Counted from the first letter of the stretch, positions 17,958 through 29,956 are shown. The stretch: 64,000 bases of DNA from Sphingobium sp. CECT 9361 (GCF_918741285.1 NZ_CAKKNC010000002.1:124001-188000); one strand, 5' to 3'. Program-made: numbers and translations. The notes: generated by a model from the sequence alone, not told the origin.

Positions 17958-18036
17958 TGCGGCTTAGTACAGTTTTCTGCCGATATTTGAACCCACTTGG
18001 TCGGCTGGAACGACCATTCCAGCGCAAAGACGGCGA

Positions 18037-18513
18037 TCAGATAAGGTGGCCGAACTCTTTCAGCAGGTCGCGATACAGCTTCTTCTTGAACGGCACGATC
18101 AGTTCGGGAAGCGTTTCAGGCGGCGTCCACTGCCAAGCCCGAAATTCGGGATGGGCCGTCTGAATATTGACGTCGTCATCGCTCCCGCCGAAGCGTGCGA
18201 GATACCACACTTGCCGCTGACCACGATATTTCCCGCCCCATATCTTTCCGACCAACTCGTCGGGCAGATCGTAGAAATAGTCTTCTTTCGATTGGGCGAT
18301 GATGTTGACGTGCGCCGCGTCAATACCGGTTTCCTCGTTCAACTCACGCAGTGCGGTCTCGCGAGGTTCCTCGCCGGGGTCGATCCCGCCCTGCGGCATC
18401 TGCCAGGCTTCCACCCTGTTGTCGATCCGCTGGCCCACGAACACATGCCCGTGCATGTTGACCAGCATGATCCCCACGCAGGGCCGATAGGGAAGGTCGG
18501 TTTTCTTAGGCAT
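18037..18513 (-). CDS. rppH: RNA pyrophosphohydrolase (Nudix)
   Basis: A 158-aa Nudix enzyme that removes pyrophosphate from the 5' end of mRNAs and so starts RNase E-dependent decay. The Nudix box reads GGIDPGEEPRETALRELNEE followed by TGI, a full match to GX5EX7REUXEEXGU. It starts MPKKTDLPYRPCVGIMLVNM, as RppH proteins do. I set the start at the ATG 18511-18513, since the open frame further upstream encodes nothing family-like. The late W-YL-FGG and EFRAWQW segments are also typical. Divergent from the deacetylase-family gene. Confidence 0.94.
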   Translation of the reverse strand: MPKKTDLPYRPCVGIMLVNMHGHVFVGQRIDNRVEAWQMPQGGIDPGEEPRETALRELNEETGIDAAHVNIIAQSKEDYFYDLPDELVGKIWGGKYRGQRQVWYLARFGGSDDDVNIQTAHPEFRAWQWTPPETLPELIVPFKKKLYRDLLKEFGHLI

Positions 18514-18638
18514 AAGTCCTGATGTCTCTGTCGGATCGGCCAAATCGGTGTGCCACCGGGCCGATGGATAAATGTTGGACGAACGGAGGGAATCGGCGCA
18601 AACACCAATGCCCTCCTGTTGCTGGGTAGATAGGCTGC

Positions 18639-19550
18639 ATGTTCCCGCTCGTCCATCATCAGGATTACAGTTTGCGGCAGGATGCCGATCCGTCGCGTGC
18701 AATCCGCTTTCCGTGGGACAAATATACGCTGGTGCGCGACATCCTTCGGGCCGATCCCGACCCGCCGACGGAGCATGAGGCGCCGCTGATATCGCAGGGA
18801 TGGGTCGAGGCGGTGCATGATTCCAGCTATGTCGGAGAAGTGCTGAGTGCCGCTGTTCCGCCGGAAAAGGCGCGGCGTATCGGCTTTCCGATCACGCTGT
18901 CCCTTGCCCGCCGTGCATTACGTACCAGCGGGGGGACATGGATGGCGGCACGGCTGGCGCTTGAGCGCGGCTATGCGGCGAACGGGGCGGGGGGTAGCCA
19001 TCATGCGCTGTACGATACCGGCGCGGGCTATTGCATTTTCAACGATCTGGCGATTGCCGCGCACCGATTGCTGACGGAAAAGCAGGTGCGGCATGTCCTG
19101 ATCGTCGATCTCGACGTGCATCAGGGCGATGGAACGGCATCGTTGTTAGCCGGACGGCATGACGTCACGACCTTCTCCATGCATGCGGAGAAGAACTTCC
19201 CGGCGCGCAAGGCGCAATCGACGCTCGATCTGGAATTGCCCGATGGCACGGAGGATGACGCCTATCTCGATGCGCTGGAAGACGCGCTGCCGCGCCTGAT
19301 CGACCGATGCCGTCCCGATATCATTCTGTATCAGGCGGGTGTGGATGCCCATGAAGACGACCGGCTGGGGCGGCTTGCTCTGACGGATGTCGGTTTGACC
19401 GCGCGTGACAGTTTCGTCGGTGGGGAAGCAAGGCGGCGCGGCATCCCGCTCGCGTCGGCATTGGGGGGTGGCTATGGCCTCGACCAGCACGCCGTGGCGC
19501 GCCGGCATGCCGACGCCATGCGTGTGCTGGCGATGAGCTATTATCGATGA
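18639..19550 (+). CDS. Histone deacetylase/AcuC superfamily protein
   Basis: A 303-aa arginase/deacetylase-fold Zn enzyme. The catalytic motifs are intact: GGSHHA (the two charge-relay His), DLDVHQGDGT (Zn ligands Asp and His), AGVDAHEDD (Zn-ligand Asp) and LGGGYG at the end. It starts MFPLVHHQDYSLRQDADPSR. Bacterial relatives deacetylate acetyl-lysine proteins, acetylpolyamines or small acetylated compounds; the substrate here cannot be told. It is cytoplasmic and monocistronic, 119 bp ahead of korA on the same strand. Confidence 0.92.
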   Translation: MFPLVHHQDYSLRQDADPSRAIRFPWDKYTLVRDILRADPDPPTEHEAPLISQGWVEAVHDSSYVGEVLSAAVPPEKARRIGFPITLSLARRALRTSGGTWMAARLALERGYAANGAGGSHHALYDTGAGYCIFNDLAIAAHRLLTEKQVRHVLIVDLDVHQGDGTASLLAGRHDVTTFSMHAEKNFPARKAQSTLDLELPDGTEDDAYLDALEDALPRLIDRCRPDIILYQAGVDAHEDDRLGRLALTDVGLTARDSFVGGEARRRGIPLASALGGGYGLDQHAVARRHADAMRVLAMSYYR

Positions 19551-19669
19551 CGGCACGTGCTGGAAACTTCCCCATGGGCCGTGCCCACGAAAACTATTTT
19601 GTAGAGGCCGTCCGTCGGGCGTAGGAAAGCCATACCGGATGGCCGGACATCGAGCACAGGACCGCGTTT

Positions 19670-21553
19670 ATGGCGACCGTCGCACAGATCACGCCCGACA
19701 TTATGCCGATGGCCCCCATCGCGCCCGACGCGGTCGTTGTCCGCTTTGCCGGCGACTCCGGTGACGGGATGCAACTGACCGGGGGACAATTCACGCTTTC
19801 GACGGCGCTGGCCGGGAACGACTTGTCGACCTTTCCCGATTTTCCGGCGGAAATCCGCGCGCCGCAAGGGACGCTGTTCGGCGTCTCGGCGTTTCAGATC
19901 AATTTCGGATCGACCGACATTACCACTGCGGGCGATGCACCCGATGTGCTGGTGGCGATGAACCCTGCGGCGCTCAAGACCAATGTGATCGACCTGAAGC
20001 CGGGCGGCTTGATCATTGCCGATACGGGAGAGTTCAACGACCGCAATCTGGCCAAGGCAAAGTATACGGCCAACCCGCTGGAAGATGGAAGCCTTGCCAA
20101 ATGGCAGTTGCTCTCGTTCGACATTTCTCAGCGTACGCTGGAAAGCGTGAAACCCTTCGGTCTGGGCAACAAGGAAGCGTTGCGCTGCAAGAACATGTGG
20201 ACGCTGGGGCTCGCCCTCTGGATGTTCGATCGCGACCGCCAGCCAATCGTCGACTGGCTCACGAGCAAGTTCGCCAAAAGCCCCGTACTGGCAGACGCCA
20301 ACATCGCCGCGCTGAATGCGGGTCACGCCTATGGCGAAACGGCGGAAATCGGCGGCGGGGGGCTCGATCTCAAGCAGCTTCATGTGGCCGCGGCGCCTGC
20401 GCCTGCTGGCCTGTATCGCACCGTCACGGGCGCGGAAGCGATTTCGCTGGGCTTGGTTGCGGGGACGCAACTTGCCAGCCTGCCGATGTTCTTTGGCGGC
20501 TATCCGATCACGCCAGCGTCGGCAATCCTGCACCACCTTTCGCGGCTCAAGGAATATGGGGTCACCACCTTCCAGGCCGAAGATGAGATTGCGGCCATCT
20601 CGTCGGCCATTGGCGCAAGCTATGCCGGGCAACTGGGCGTCACCTCGTCATCGGGGCCGGGCATCGCGCTGAAAGGCGAAGCGATGGGTTTGGCGATCAT
20701 GACCGAGCTGCCGCTGGTGATCGTCAATTCGCAGCGCGGTGGGCCGTCGACCGGGCTTCCCACCAAGACCGAGCAGTCCGATCTGTATCAGGCAGTGTAC
20801 GGCCGCAATGGCGATGCGCCGATGCCTGTCATTGCCGCGCGCTCGCCGGCCGATGCGTTCGATTGCGCCATCGAAGCGGTGCGGATCGCCACGCGCTACA
20901 TGACGCCGGTCATGCTGCTGACCGACGGTTATATCGCCAATGCGGCCGAGCCGTGGAAAGTGCCGGACATGGCCAGCTATACGCCGTTTCCCGTGACGTT
21001 CATGGAAGAGCCGCAGGAAAGCGGATTCCTGCCCTATGGCCGCGACGAAAAGCTGGCGCGTCCCTGGGTGAAGCCAGGAACGCCGGGTCTGATGCACCGC
21101 ATTGGCGGCATCGAAAAGCAGGTCGATACCGGCCATATCGAATATTCCCCCGCAAACCATCAGGCGATGACCGAACTCCGCCGGGACAAGGTCTTGGGCA
21201 TTGCGAACGACATTCCCGATCAGGCGGTGGAAATCGGGCAGGCAGGCGGGAAGCTCGCCATCGTTGGCTGGGGATCGACTTTCGGGCCGATCTATCAGGC
21301 GGTGCGCCGCGCGCGGGCCAAAGGGTTGGACGTCAGCCATATCCACCTGCGCTACATATGGCCCATGCCGAAAAATTTGGGCGATCTTCTAAAGTCTTAC
21401 GATACGATCCTCGTGCCGGAAATGAACACTGGACAATTGAAGACGGTGCTGCGCGACCAGTATCTGGTCGACGCCAGGCCGCTCAACAAAGTGTCCGGCC
21501 AACCCTTCCGCATCGCCGAAATAGAGGCCGCTATCGACGCCGCGCTCGCCTGA
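19670..21553 (+). CDS. korA: 2-oxoacid:ferredoxin oxidoreductase, fused gamma-alpha subunit
   Basis: A 627-aa subunit of the 2-oxoglutarate(2-oxoacid):acceptor oxidoreductase type. The N-terminal gamma domain holds VVRFAGDSGDGMQLTGGQFT, FPDFPAEIRAPQGTLFGVSAFQ and VAMNPAAL. The alpha pyrimidine-binding domain follows from about residue 240 with SLPMFFGGYPITPASAILHH, AISSAIGASYAGQLGVTSSSGPG and GGPSTGLPTKTEQSDL. It forms a heterodimer with KorB and makes succinyl-CoA (or acetyl-CoA) while reducing ferredoxin. No ferredoxin gene is adjacent. AGGAC precedes the ATG. The korA-korB gap is 40 bp, so they form an operon. Confidence 0.93.
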   Translation: MATVAQITPDIMPMAPIAPDAVVVRFAGDSGDGMQLTGGQFTLSTALAGNDLSTFPDFPAEIRAPQGTLFGVSAFQINFGSTDITTAGDAPDVLVAMNPAALKTNVIDLKPGGLIIADTGEFNDRNLAKAKYTANPLEDGSLAKWQLLSFDISQRTLESVKPFGLGNKEALRCKNMWTLGLALWMFDRDRQPIVDWLTSKFAKSPVLADANIAALNAGHAYGETAEIGGGGLDLKQLHVAAAPAPAGLYRTVTGAEAISLGLVAGTQLASLPMFFGGYPITPASAILHHLSRLKEYGVTTFQAEDEIAAISSAIGASYAGQLGVTSSSGPGIALKGEAMGLAIMTELPLVIVNSQRGGPSTGLPTKTEQSDLYQAVYGRNGDAPMPVIAARSPADAFDCAIEAVRIATRYMTPVMLLTDGYIANAAEPWKVPDMASYTPFPVTFMEEPQESGFLPYGRDEKLARPWVKPGTPGLMHRIGGIEKQVDTGHIEYSPANHQAMTELRRDKVLGIANDIPDQAVEIGQAGGKLAIVGWGSTFGPIYQAVRRARAKGLDVSHIHLRYIWPMPKNLGDLLKSYDTILVPEMNTGQLKTVLRDQYLVDARPLNKVSGQPFRIAEIEAAIDAALA

Positions 21554-21593
21554 CCGAACCCCGTGCATATGCGCGACCTTAGGGAAGTTTGCC

Positions 21594-22625
21594 ATGAACG
21601 ACATGACGCCCATCACGCTGACGCCCAAGGATTGGGAAACCGATCAGGAAGTGCGCTGGTGTCCCGGTTGCGGCGATTACGCAATCCTCAAGGCCGTGCA
21701 GCGCACCTTGCCGGAGATCGGTGCGACGCCCGCGAACACTGTGTTCGTCAGCGGTATTGGTTGCTCCTCGCGCTTTCCCTACTACATCGAAAGCTACGGC
21801 TTCCACACCATTCACGGGCGTGCCCCTGCTTTTGCTACGGGCGTAAAGCTGGCGAACCCTAGCCTCGACGTATGGATTGTCACCGGCGACGGCGACGGGC
21901 TATCCATCGGCGGCAATCACATGATGCACATCCTGCGTCGCAACCTCGATTGCCAAATCCTGCTTTTCAACAATGAGATCTACGGCCTGACCAAGGGGCA
22001 ATACTCGCCCACCAGCCGCGAAGGCACCAGGAGCCCTTCAACGCCCTTCGGATCGGTCGACCACCCCGCTAAGCCGGCAGCGTTCGCACTGGGTAGCGGC
22101 GCGCGGTTCGTGGCGCGGGGCTTCGACGTGTCGAAGAAGCTGCCCGATGTCCTCAAAGCCGCCCACGCCCATAAAGGCGCGGCGTTCGTGGAAATCTTCC
22201 AGAACTGCATCGTTTATAACAAGGACGTCTTCGCTGACTTCACCGAGAAGAAGAATGCGGACGAAGGGCAGCTTTGGCTGGAGAATGGCAAGCCGATGCT
22301 GTTCGGCAATATGAAGGTCGGCAGTACGAAGGGGATTGCGCTGGACCGGCAGAAGCTGACGCTCAAGGTCGTCGATGTGGTGGATGGCGACTGGCAGGCG
22401 GCGGACGTGATCGTCCATGATGTCACGAACCGTTCGCTCGCGCACATGCTGGTAGAAATGCCGTTCGGCCTGTTCCCGATGGCGCTGGGCGTCCTGTATG
22501 ACGATCCCGCGCCGACCTTCGAAAGCGCTGTGATCGCGCAGAACGCGATGGCAGCGAAGGGGAAGGTGCCGGACATTCAGAAACTGGTGTCGCAGGGTCA
22601 GACCTGGACCGTGGCGAAGGCTTAG
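21594..22625 (+). CDS. korB: 2-oxoacid:ferredoxin oxidoreductase, beta subunit
   Basis: A 343-aa TPP- and FeS-binding partner of KorA. It carries WCPGCGDYAILKAVQRTLPE (CxxC cluster ligands), SGIGCSSRFPYY (another Cys), and the TPP/Mg motif GDGDGLSIGGNHMMH followed by LLFNNEIYGLTKGQYSPTS. That last segment is typical of the 2-oxoglutarate-type enzymes with few FeS ligands. It has a strong AGGGAAG ribosome-binding site. With KorA it forms the complete two-subunit enzyme, an alternative or supplement to the 2-oxoglutarate dehydrogenase of the TCA cycle. Confidence 0.93.
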   Translation: MNDMTPITLTPKDWETDQEVRWCPGCGDYAILKAVQRTLPEIGATPANTVFVSGIGCSSRFPYYIESYGFHTIHGRAPAFATGVKLANPSLDVWIVTGDGDGLSIGGNHMMHILRRNLDCQILLFNNEIYGLTKGQYSPTSREGTRSPSTPFGSVDHPAKPAAFALGSGARFVARGFDVSKKLPDVLKAAHAHKGAAFVEIFQNCIVYNKDVFADFTEKKNADEGQLWLENGKPMLFGNMKVGSTKGIALDRQKLTLKVVDVVDGDWQAADVIVHDVTNRSLAHMLVEMPFGLFPMALGVLYDDPAPTFESAVIAQNAMAAKGKVPDIQKLVSQGQTWTVAKA

Positions 22626-22682
22626 GGCCGAAATCTCCGATAGAGGTGGAACGTAGCGCCGCATCCGGGCATTGGGCGGTGG

Positions 22683-24059
22683 ATGACGACTCCTGTGTTG
22701 CTATGGTTCCGCCGCGATCTGCGCCTTTCCGATCAGGCCGCTTTGCTGGCGGCGGTGGAGGAGGGGCCGGTTATCCCGGTTTACATACTGGACGACGATA
22801 CGCCCAAGCATCGCAAGATGGGCGGTGCCTCGCGCTGGCGGCTGCACCATAGCCTCGAAAGTCTGGATGCATCGTTGCGGGAGAAGGGGTCGCGGCTGAT
22901 CCTGCGGCAGGGCAATAGCGTCGAGGTTCTGGCGGCGCTCGCCGAAGAGACTGGCGCAACCCGCGTACATGCCTTGCGTCATTACGAGCCGTGGTGGATC
23001 AACGCGGAAAAGCAGGTGGGCGAAGCGCTCTACCTGTGCCTGCATGACGGCAATTACCTACTGCCGCCCGGAACGGTGCGGACGGGGAGCGGGGGGCTGT
23101 TCAAGATCTATACGCCGTTCTGGCGGGCACTTAGTCAGCACATGCCGCCGCCCGAGCCGCGCGCTGCGCCCAAGGCAATCCCTGCGCCGGCGAAGTGGCC
23201 GGAGAGCGATGTGCTTAAGGACTGGGCGTTGCTGTCGAGCAAGCCGGATTGGGCGAAGGGCTTTGCCGATGAATGGTCCCCCGGGGAAGCGGACGCAGCG
23301 CGCCGTTTGGAGGACTTTGCGCCTGAGGCGGTGGCCTATGACGAGGCGCGCAATTTGCCGTCGCAGGAAGGGACTTCGCGTCTGTCGCCGCATCTGCATT
23401 TCGGGGAAATATCACCTGCGGCGGTGTGGCACACGATATCCAAGGTGCGCGGTAACCCCGAGACATATCTGAAAGAAATCGTCTGGCGCGATTATGCGCA
23501 GAACGTGATCTTGCAGCTACCGACCTATGGCAAGGACAATGGCCGTCCGCAATTTGACGCTATGCCGTGGCGCGATCTGAGGGAGGCTGGGGCCGACTTC
23601 AAGGCGTGGACGGAAGGGCGCACAGGCTATCCCATCGTCGATGCCGGGATGCGGCAGCTTTGGGCGACCGGCTGGATGCACAACCGCGTGCGGATGATTA
23701 CCGCGAGCTTCCTCATCAAGCATCTGCTGATCGATTGGCGACATGGCGAGCAATGGTTCTGGGATACGCTGGTCGATGCCGATTACGGCAGCAACGCCAC
23801 GAACTGGCAATGGGTGGCGGGTAGCGGTGTCGACGCGAATATGTTCGTGCGGATCATGGCGCCGCTGACCCAGTCGCCAAAATTCGACGCTGGCGACTAT
23901 ATTCGCCAATGGGTTCCAGAGCTTGCGGGCGTAAGCGGAGACGCGGTGCACGATCCTGAGGAGCGTGGTAGCCGACCTTCCGCCTATCCCCAGAAGATCA
24001 TCGGCCATCGCGAAGCGCGCGAAAGAGCGCTTGCCGCGCATGCCCATGTCAAAGCCTGA
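22683..24059 (+). CDS. phrB: Deoxyribodipyrimidine photolyase
   Basis: A 458-aa cryptochrome/photolyase-family protein that uses light to split pyrimidine dimers. The N-terminal antenna domain starts MTTPVLLWFRRDLRLSDQAA. The C-terminal FAD domain contains LHFGEISPAAVWH, WRDYAQNVI, GRTGYPIVDAGMRQLWATGW, MHNRVRMITASFLIKHLLIDW and NATNWQWVAGSGVDAN, all standard for class I CPD photolyases. Trp residues of the electron-transfer chain appear in place. It lies 57 bp after korB and is followed 36 bp later by cfa, so the four genes may be one transcript. The substrate (CPD rather than 6-4) is inferred from overall similarity. Confidence 0.93.
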   Translation: MTTPVLLWFRRDLRLSDQAALLAAVEEGPVIPVYILDDDTPKHRKMGGASRWRLHHSLESLDASLREKGSRLILRQGNSVEVLAALAEETGATRVHALRHYEPWWINAEKQVGEALYLCLHDGNYLLPPGTVRTGSGGLFKIYTPFWRALSQHMPPPEPRAAPKAIPAPAKWPESDVLKDWALLSSKPDWAKGFADEWSPGEADAARRLEDFAPEAVAYDEARNLPSQEGTSRLSPHLHFGEISPAAVWHTISKVRGNPETYLKEIVWRDYAQNVILQLPTYGKDNGRPQFDAMPWRDLREAGADFKAWTEGRTGYPIVDAGMRQLWATGWMHNRVRMITASFLIKHLLIDWRHGEQWFWDTLVDADYGSNATNWQWVAGSGVDANMFVRIMAPLTQSPKFDAGDYIRQWVPELAGVSGDAVHDPEERGSRPSAYPQKIIGHREARERALAAHAHVKA

Positions 24060-24095
24060 TTGATCCCGACCCTCACCCGGCGCTAGAGAGCCATC

Positions 24096-25364
24096 ATGAA
24101 CGCACAGCCCCCCAAGCGCGGCCGCCATATGGTCACGGCCGGCGGCGCCATTTTGCCCGGCGGTGGCCCGTTTGCGCGGACGATCGCCGGACGGTTTCAG
24201 GGCGTGCTCGACCGGATCGATGCGGGATTGGTTACGGGATCGCTGGAGGCGTATCTGCCTGATGGCACTACGCGGATATTGGGCGGTCGCGCCGATGGGC
24301 CATATTGTATCGTCCATCTGCGCGATTGGCGTGCGCTGGTTAGGCTGGGTCTGGGTGGATCGGTCGGATGGTATCGCGCCTGGACGCTGGGGGAATGGAG
24401 CAGCCCCGATCCGGTGCCGTTGTTTGCATTGTTCATGGCGAATGGCCGGACGTTGGGAACAACGGCGCGGGCGCGTGGGATCAACCGGTGGATCGGTAAA
24501 GCGGTCCAGTTCCTGCGGCGGAACAACCTTACCGGGTCGCGGCGTAATATCGCCTTTCACTATGACTTGGGTAATGACTTCTATCGGTTGTGGCTCGACA
24601 AAGAGTTGCATTATTCCAGTGGGTTGTTCGATGATCCTGCCGATACATTGGAGATGGCGCAGCAGCGCAAAGCGCGCGCCATTCTGGACCGACTGACGCT
24701 CAAGGATGGTGACGCGCTGCTGGAAATCGGTTGCGGATGGGGCGCGTTGGCGCAGGCGGCGCTGGAGACGGCGGACATCCGGTATGACGGGCTGACCTTA
24801 TCGTCGGAGCAGCAGGTATTCGCCAAGGATCGGCTGGCCGATGCAGGCTTTGGCGACAAGGCGCAGGTGCATCTGACCGACTATCGGGACGCCAAGGGTG
24901 CCTATGACGCGGTTGCGAGTGTCGAAATGGTGGAAGCGGTCGGGCAACGCTATTGGCCCGATTATCTTGCTGCGATCCATCGGTTGCTGAAACCGGGCGG
25001 GCGGGCGGCGATCCAGTATATCTGCATCGATGATGCCTTGTTCGATCGATATGCGAGCAGCATCGATTTCATTCAGGCCTATGTCTTCCCCGGCGGGCTG
25101 CTGTTGTCGGAAAGCCGGTTTCGGGCGCTGGCGGAGGCGCAGGGGTTTGCGTGGCAGGAGCAGCGTAACTTTGGGCAGGACTATGCCGAAACGCTGCGCA
25201 TCTGGCGCGAACGGTTCGATGTGGCGGTGGACGCGGGGCAGCTTCCCTGCAGCTTCGACGCGGAGTTCGTGAACCTGTGGCGATACTATCTGATGTATTG
25301 CGAAGGCGGGTTCCGCGGCGGCGGGATCGATGTGGCGCAGGTCACCTTGGTGCGGGGCAGTTAA
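24096..25364 (+). CDS. cfa: Cyclopropane-fatty-acyl-phospholipid synthase family methyltransferase
   Basis: A 422-aa SAM-dependent enzyme that methylenates unsaturated fatty acyl chains of membrane phospholipids. The N-terminal lipid-binding region is followed by NIAFHYDLGNDFYRLWLDKE, LHYSSGLFDDPADTLEMAQ and the SAM site LLEIGCGWGALAQAALE. Further landmarks are VASVEMVEAVGQRYWPDYLA and IDFIQAYVFPGGLLLS. The end YYLMYCEGGFRGGGIDVAQ is conserved in this family. Clustering with a photolyase is common in proteobacteria, usually with extra stress genes not seen here. AGAGAG lies upstream of the ATG. Confidence 0.92.
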   Translation: MNAQPPKRGRHMVTAGGAILPGGGPFARTIAGRFQGVLDRIDAGLVTGSLEAYLPDGTTRILGGRADGPYCIVHLRDWRALVRLGLGGSVGWYRAWTLGEWSSPDPVPLFALFMANGRTLGTTARARGINRWIGKAVQFLRRNNLTGSRRNIAFHYDLGNDFYRLWLDKELHYSSGLFDDPADTLEMAQQRKARAILDRLTLKDGDALLEIGCGWGALAQAALETADIRYDGLTLSSEQQVFAKDRLADAGFGDKAQVHLTDYRDAKGAYDAVASVEMVEAVGQRYWPDYLAAIHRLLKPGGRAAIQYICIDDALFDRYASSIDFIQAYVFPGGLLLSESRFRALAEAQGFAWQEQRNFGQDYAETLRIWRERFDVAVDAGQLPCSFDAEFVNLWRYYLMYCEGGFRGGGIDVAQVTLVRGS

Positions 25365-25372
25365 CCTCTAAC

Positions 25373-25472
25373 CCGTTCGGGCTGAGCCTGTCGAAGCCTT
25401 CTGCTTAGCGCAAGCGAAGCACATGCTTCACTGTCTTTCAGTAGAACCCTTCGACAAGCTCAGGGCGAACGG
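25373..25472. repeat. REP-like inverted pair between cfa and gyrA
   Basis: The arm CCGTTCGGGCTGAGCCTGTC (continuing to 25396) and its inverse at 25449-25472 (CTTCGACAAGCTCAGGGCGA, continuing to GG) form a 24-bp imperfect inverted repeat around a 52-bp loop. This motif is widespread between genes of Proteobacteria. Here it sits between the convergent stops of cfa and gyrA and may end transcription from both sides. Confidence 0.8.
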
Positions 25473-25487
25473 ATTGAGACTTCAGCG

Positions 25488-28172
<2,685 letters not shown>

Positions 28173-28252
28173 TGCGATTCTCTTTTTTGGGTGGTGGATT
28201 ACATTTCTATGTCGTTCCGACCCTAGCGTAGCGCAAACGCCCTGTCACCCCT

Positions 28253-28274
28253 CGCGCACGCGCGTACGCGCGCG
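28253..28274. other. Alternating purine-pyrimidine tract upstream of gyrA
   Basis: Twenty-two bases, CGCGCACGCGCG followed by TACGCGCGCG, alternate strictly between pyrimidine and purine and contain a 14-bp perfect palindrome. Such sequences can flip to Z-DNA under negative supercoiling. It is about 80 bp upstream of the gyrA start. Confidence 0.7.
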
Positions 28275-28393
28275 GAATCATGCGGTGGGACCGCCATAGG
28301 CGCGATGAGTGGGTAATTTGTGCCGCCAGATCGCAGCATCACCCATGACAGAGCGCTTTCTGCGCTCTATATCGCCGTTCAACGGGTATTCAC

Positions 28394-28434
28394 GCGCGCC
28401 TGCCTAATTCCCAAGGGAACATGGCAAGGCGCGC
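28394..28434 (+). promoter_or_regulatory. Long stem-loop in the leader of the TPR gene
   Basis: GCGCGCCT pairs with AGGCGCGC, continued by GCC/GGC with one bulged A and an inner TTCCC/GGGAA. It is followed by GGGGTTTTCCC and lies 65 bp upstream of the ATG at 28499. It could be a transcript leader structure or a terminator-like element. Confidence 0.45.
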
Positions 28435-28498
28435 GGGGTTTTCCCTTTGAGGTTTAAAACCGATTCTATGCGTCGTTGTTCTTGAGGAGAGTAGTCTT

Positions 28499-29791
28499 AT
28501 GGGTTCTGTTTCCAAATTGACCGCAGGTCTGATGCTTGGCGTGGCCGGTCTCGCGATGACCGCCGCTCCTGCGTTCGCTCAAAAGGCAAAGAAGGAAAAG
28601 GCAGCGCCCGCCCCGAAGATGAGCAAGGAGTTCGCTGCTCCCGCAGTCGCCGCGCAGGATCTGGTCAAGGCGGGCAATTTTGAAGGTGCAAAGGCGAAGA
28701 TCGCTGAGGCCGAGCCATTCGCCAAAACGCCGGATGAGTTGTTCAACTTGAATGTCATTCGTCTGAACATTGGACTGGGCGCAAAGGACGCTGCCGTTCA
28801 GCGACAGGCTATCGAGGGCATGCTCGCCAGCGGCGGTGCGCCGGCAGAGGAGTTGCCGAAGTACGAGTTCTTCGCAGGCGATTTTGCGATGAAGGCCAAG
28901 GATTACGACGCTTCAATCGCCCATTTCCAGAAAGCGGTTGAACTGAACTATCCTGGCAGCAATCCGCATCTCATGCTGGCTGAGGCATATTTTCAAAAGG
29001 CTGCTTCACAAGCAACGCCCAATGGCCAGTTGCCCCCGGCAGCAAAGCCGATCGCGGCTCAGGGCTTGCCGCATCTGAAGAAGGCGATTGAAATCGAAAA
29101 GGCTGCAGGCGCTGCTGTTCCGGCAGGCTGGTACAACCGTGGGTTCACCATGGCGTACACCAGCGGTTCGCCAGACGCACCCCAATGGGCGCTGTATCAG
29201 GTGGACGGCGATCCATCGGGCAAGAACTGGCGTCAGTTGTTGCGCACCTTCCAGGATCGCAACCGCTCTATGACATCGGGTGAAAATCTCGATGTATTGC
29301 GCTTGATGTCGCAGACTAGCGCGCTGGAAAGCGAATATGACTACGCCGAATATGCCGATACGGCGTCCAAACTGGCGCTGTTCGGTGAAGTCAAATCGGT
29401 CATCGATCAGGGGCGCTCAAGCGGAAAGCTGCCTGCTGGCAAGCTGAGTGATTTCTATACGCAGGCTACCGCGAAAATCGCATCCGATAAGGCTTCGCTA
29501 CCGTCTGCGGCTGCCGAAGCGGCGAAGGCTGCGAATGGCCGCACGGCGGCTTTCACCGCGGGTGCTTATCAGGGCTATGGCGATTACGCCAAGGCTGCTG
29601 AACTGTACAAGCTGGCCCTTCAGAAGGGATCGGTCGATGCCGGTGAAGTGAACACGCGTCTGGGCATAGCACTGGCGATGTCTGGTGATCTGGCTGGCGC
29701 CAAGTCCGCCTTCGAACAGGTGACGACCGGTACGCGGAAGGAAATCGCGCAATTCTGGTTGTTGTGGCTGAGCAAGAAATCGGCTGCCTGA
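28499..29791 (+). CDS. Secreted TPR-like protein, unknown function (paralogue 1)
   Basis: A 430-aa protein with a Sec signal peptide (MGSVSKLTAGLMLGVAGLAM, cleavage after APAFA, residue 27), then a Lys-rich linker and helical repeats. TPR-like units are visible, for example AAQDLVKAGNFEGAKAKIAEAE, GDFAMKAKDYDASIAHFQKA and GDYAKAAELYKLALQKG, the last followed by TRLGIALAMSGDLAGAKSAF near the C-terminus. It is probably periplasmic and involved in protein-protein contacts. GAGGAGAG precedes the ATG. The next gene is a same-length relative; the two ends align closely, so this is a tandem duplication. I recognise no named family. Confidence 0.75.
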   Translation: MGSVSKLTAGLMLGVAGLAMTAAPAFAQKAKKEKAAPAPKMSKEFAAPAVAAQDLVKAGNFEGAKAKIAEAEPFAKTPDELFNLNVIRLNIGLGAKDAAVQRQAIEGMLASGGAPAEELPKYEFFAGDFAMKAKDYDASIAHFQKAVELNYPGSNPHLMLAEAYFQKAASQATPNGQLPPAAKPIAAQGLPHLKKAIEIEKAAGAAVPAGWYNRGFTMAYTSGSPDAPQWALYQVDGDPSGKNWRQLLRTFQDRNRSMTSGENLDVLRLMSQTSALESEYDYAEYADTASKLALFGEVKSVIDQGRSSGKLPAGKLSDFYTQATAKIASDKASLPSAAAEAAKAANGRTAAFTAGAYQGYGDYAKAAELYKLALQKGSVDAGEVNTRLGIALAMSGDLAGAKSAFEQVTTGTRKEIAQFWLLWLSKKSAA

Positions 29792-29808
29792 TTGCGAACG
29801 TAAAAAAA

Positions 29809-29845
29809 GGCGCGGCATCGGATATGATGTCGCGCCCTTTTTTTG
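29809..29845 (+). terminator. Rho-independent terminator after TPR paralogue 1
   Basis: GGCGCGGCATC and GATGTCGCGCC pair over 11 bp with one G-U, loop GGATAT, flanked by A7 before and T7 after. The A-run before the stem makes it usable in both directions. Confidence 0.92.
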
Positions 29846-29956
29846 TCTTGCGGAGGGTAAGCGACTGATCGACAACCACTTGTGCCCGCTGGGGTGAAGG
29901 ACTAGCACTGCACCATTCGCGTATCGGCTTATGCTGCGCGGGGTTAAGGAGAGTAT

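Larger units (their letters stand above)
28173..28498. other. 326-bp divergent intergenic region (gyrA / TPR gene)
   Basis: It must hold promoters for gyrA (minus) and the first TPR-like gene (plus), but I see no strong -35/-10 pair for either. Structured parts are the alternating tract (28253-28274), a perfect 7-bp hairpin AGAGCGC-TTTCT-GCGCTCT (28350-28368) and a longer stem-loop at 28394-28434. Confidence 0.6.

Noticed and set aside
18514..18702. N-terminal extension of RppH
   Set aside because: It would add 63 residues unrelated to Nudix proteins, and the family starts at MPKKTDLPYRPCVG.
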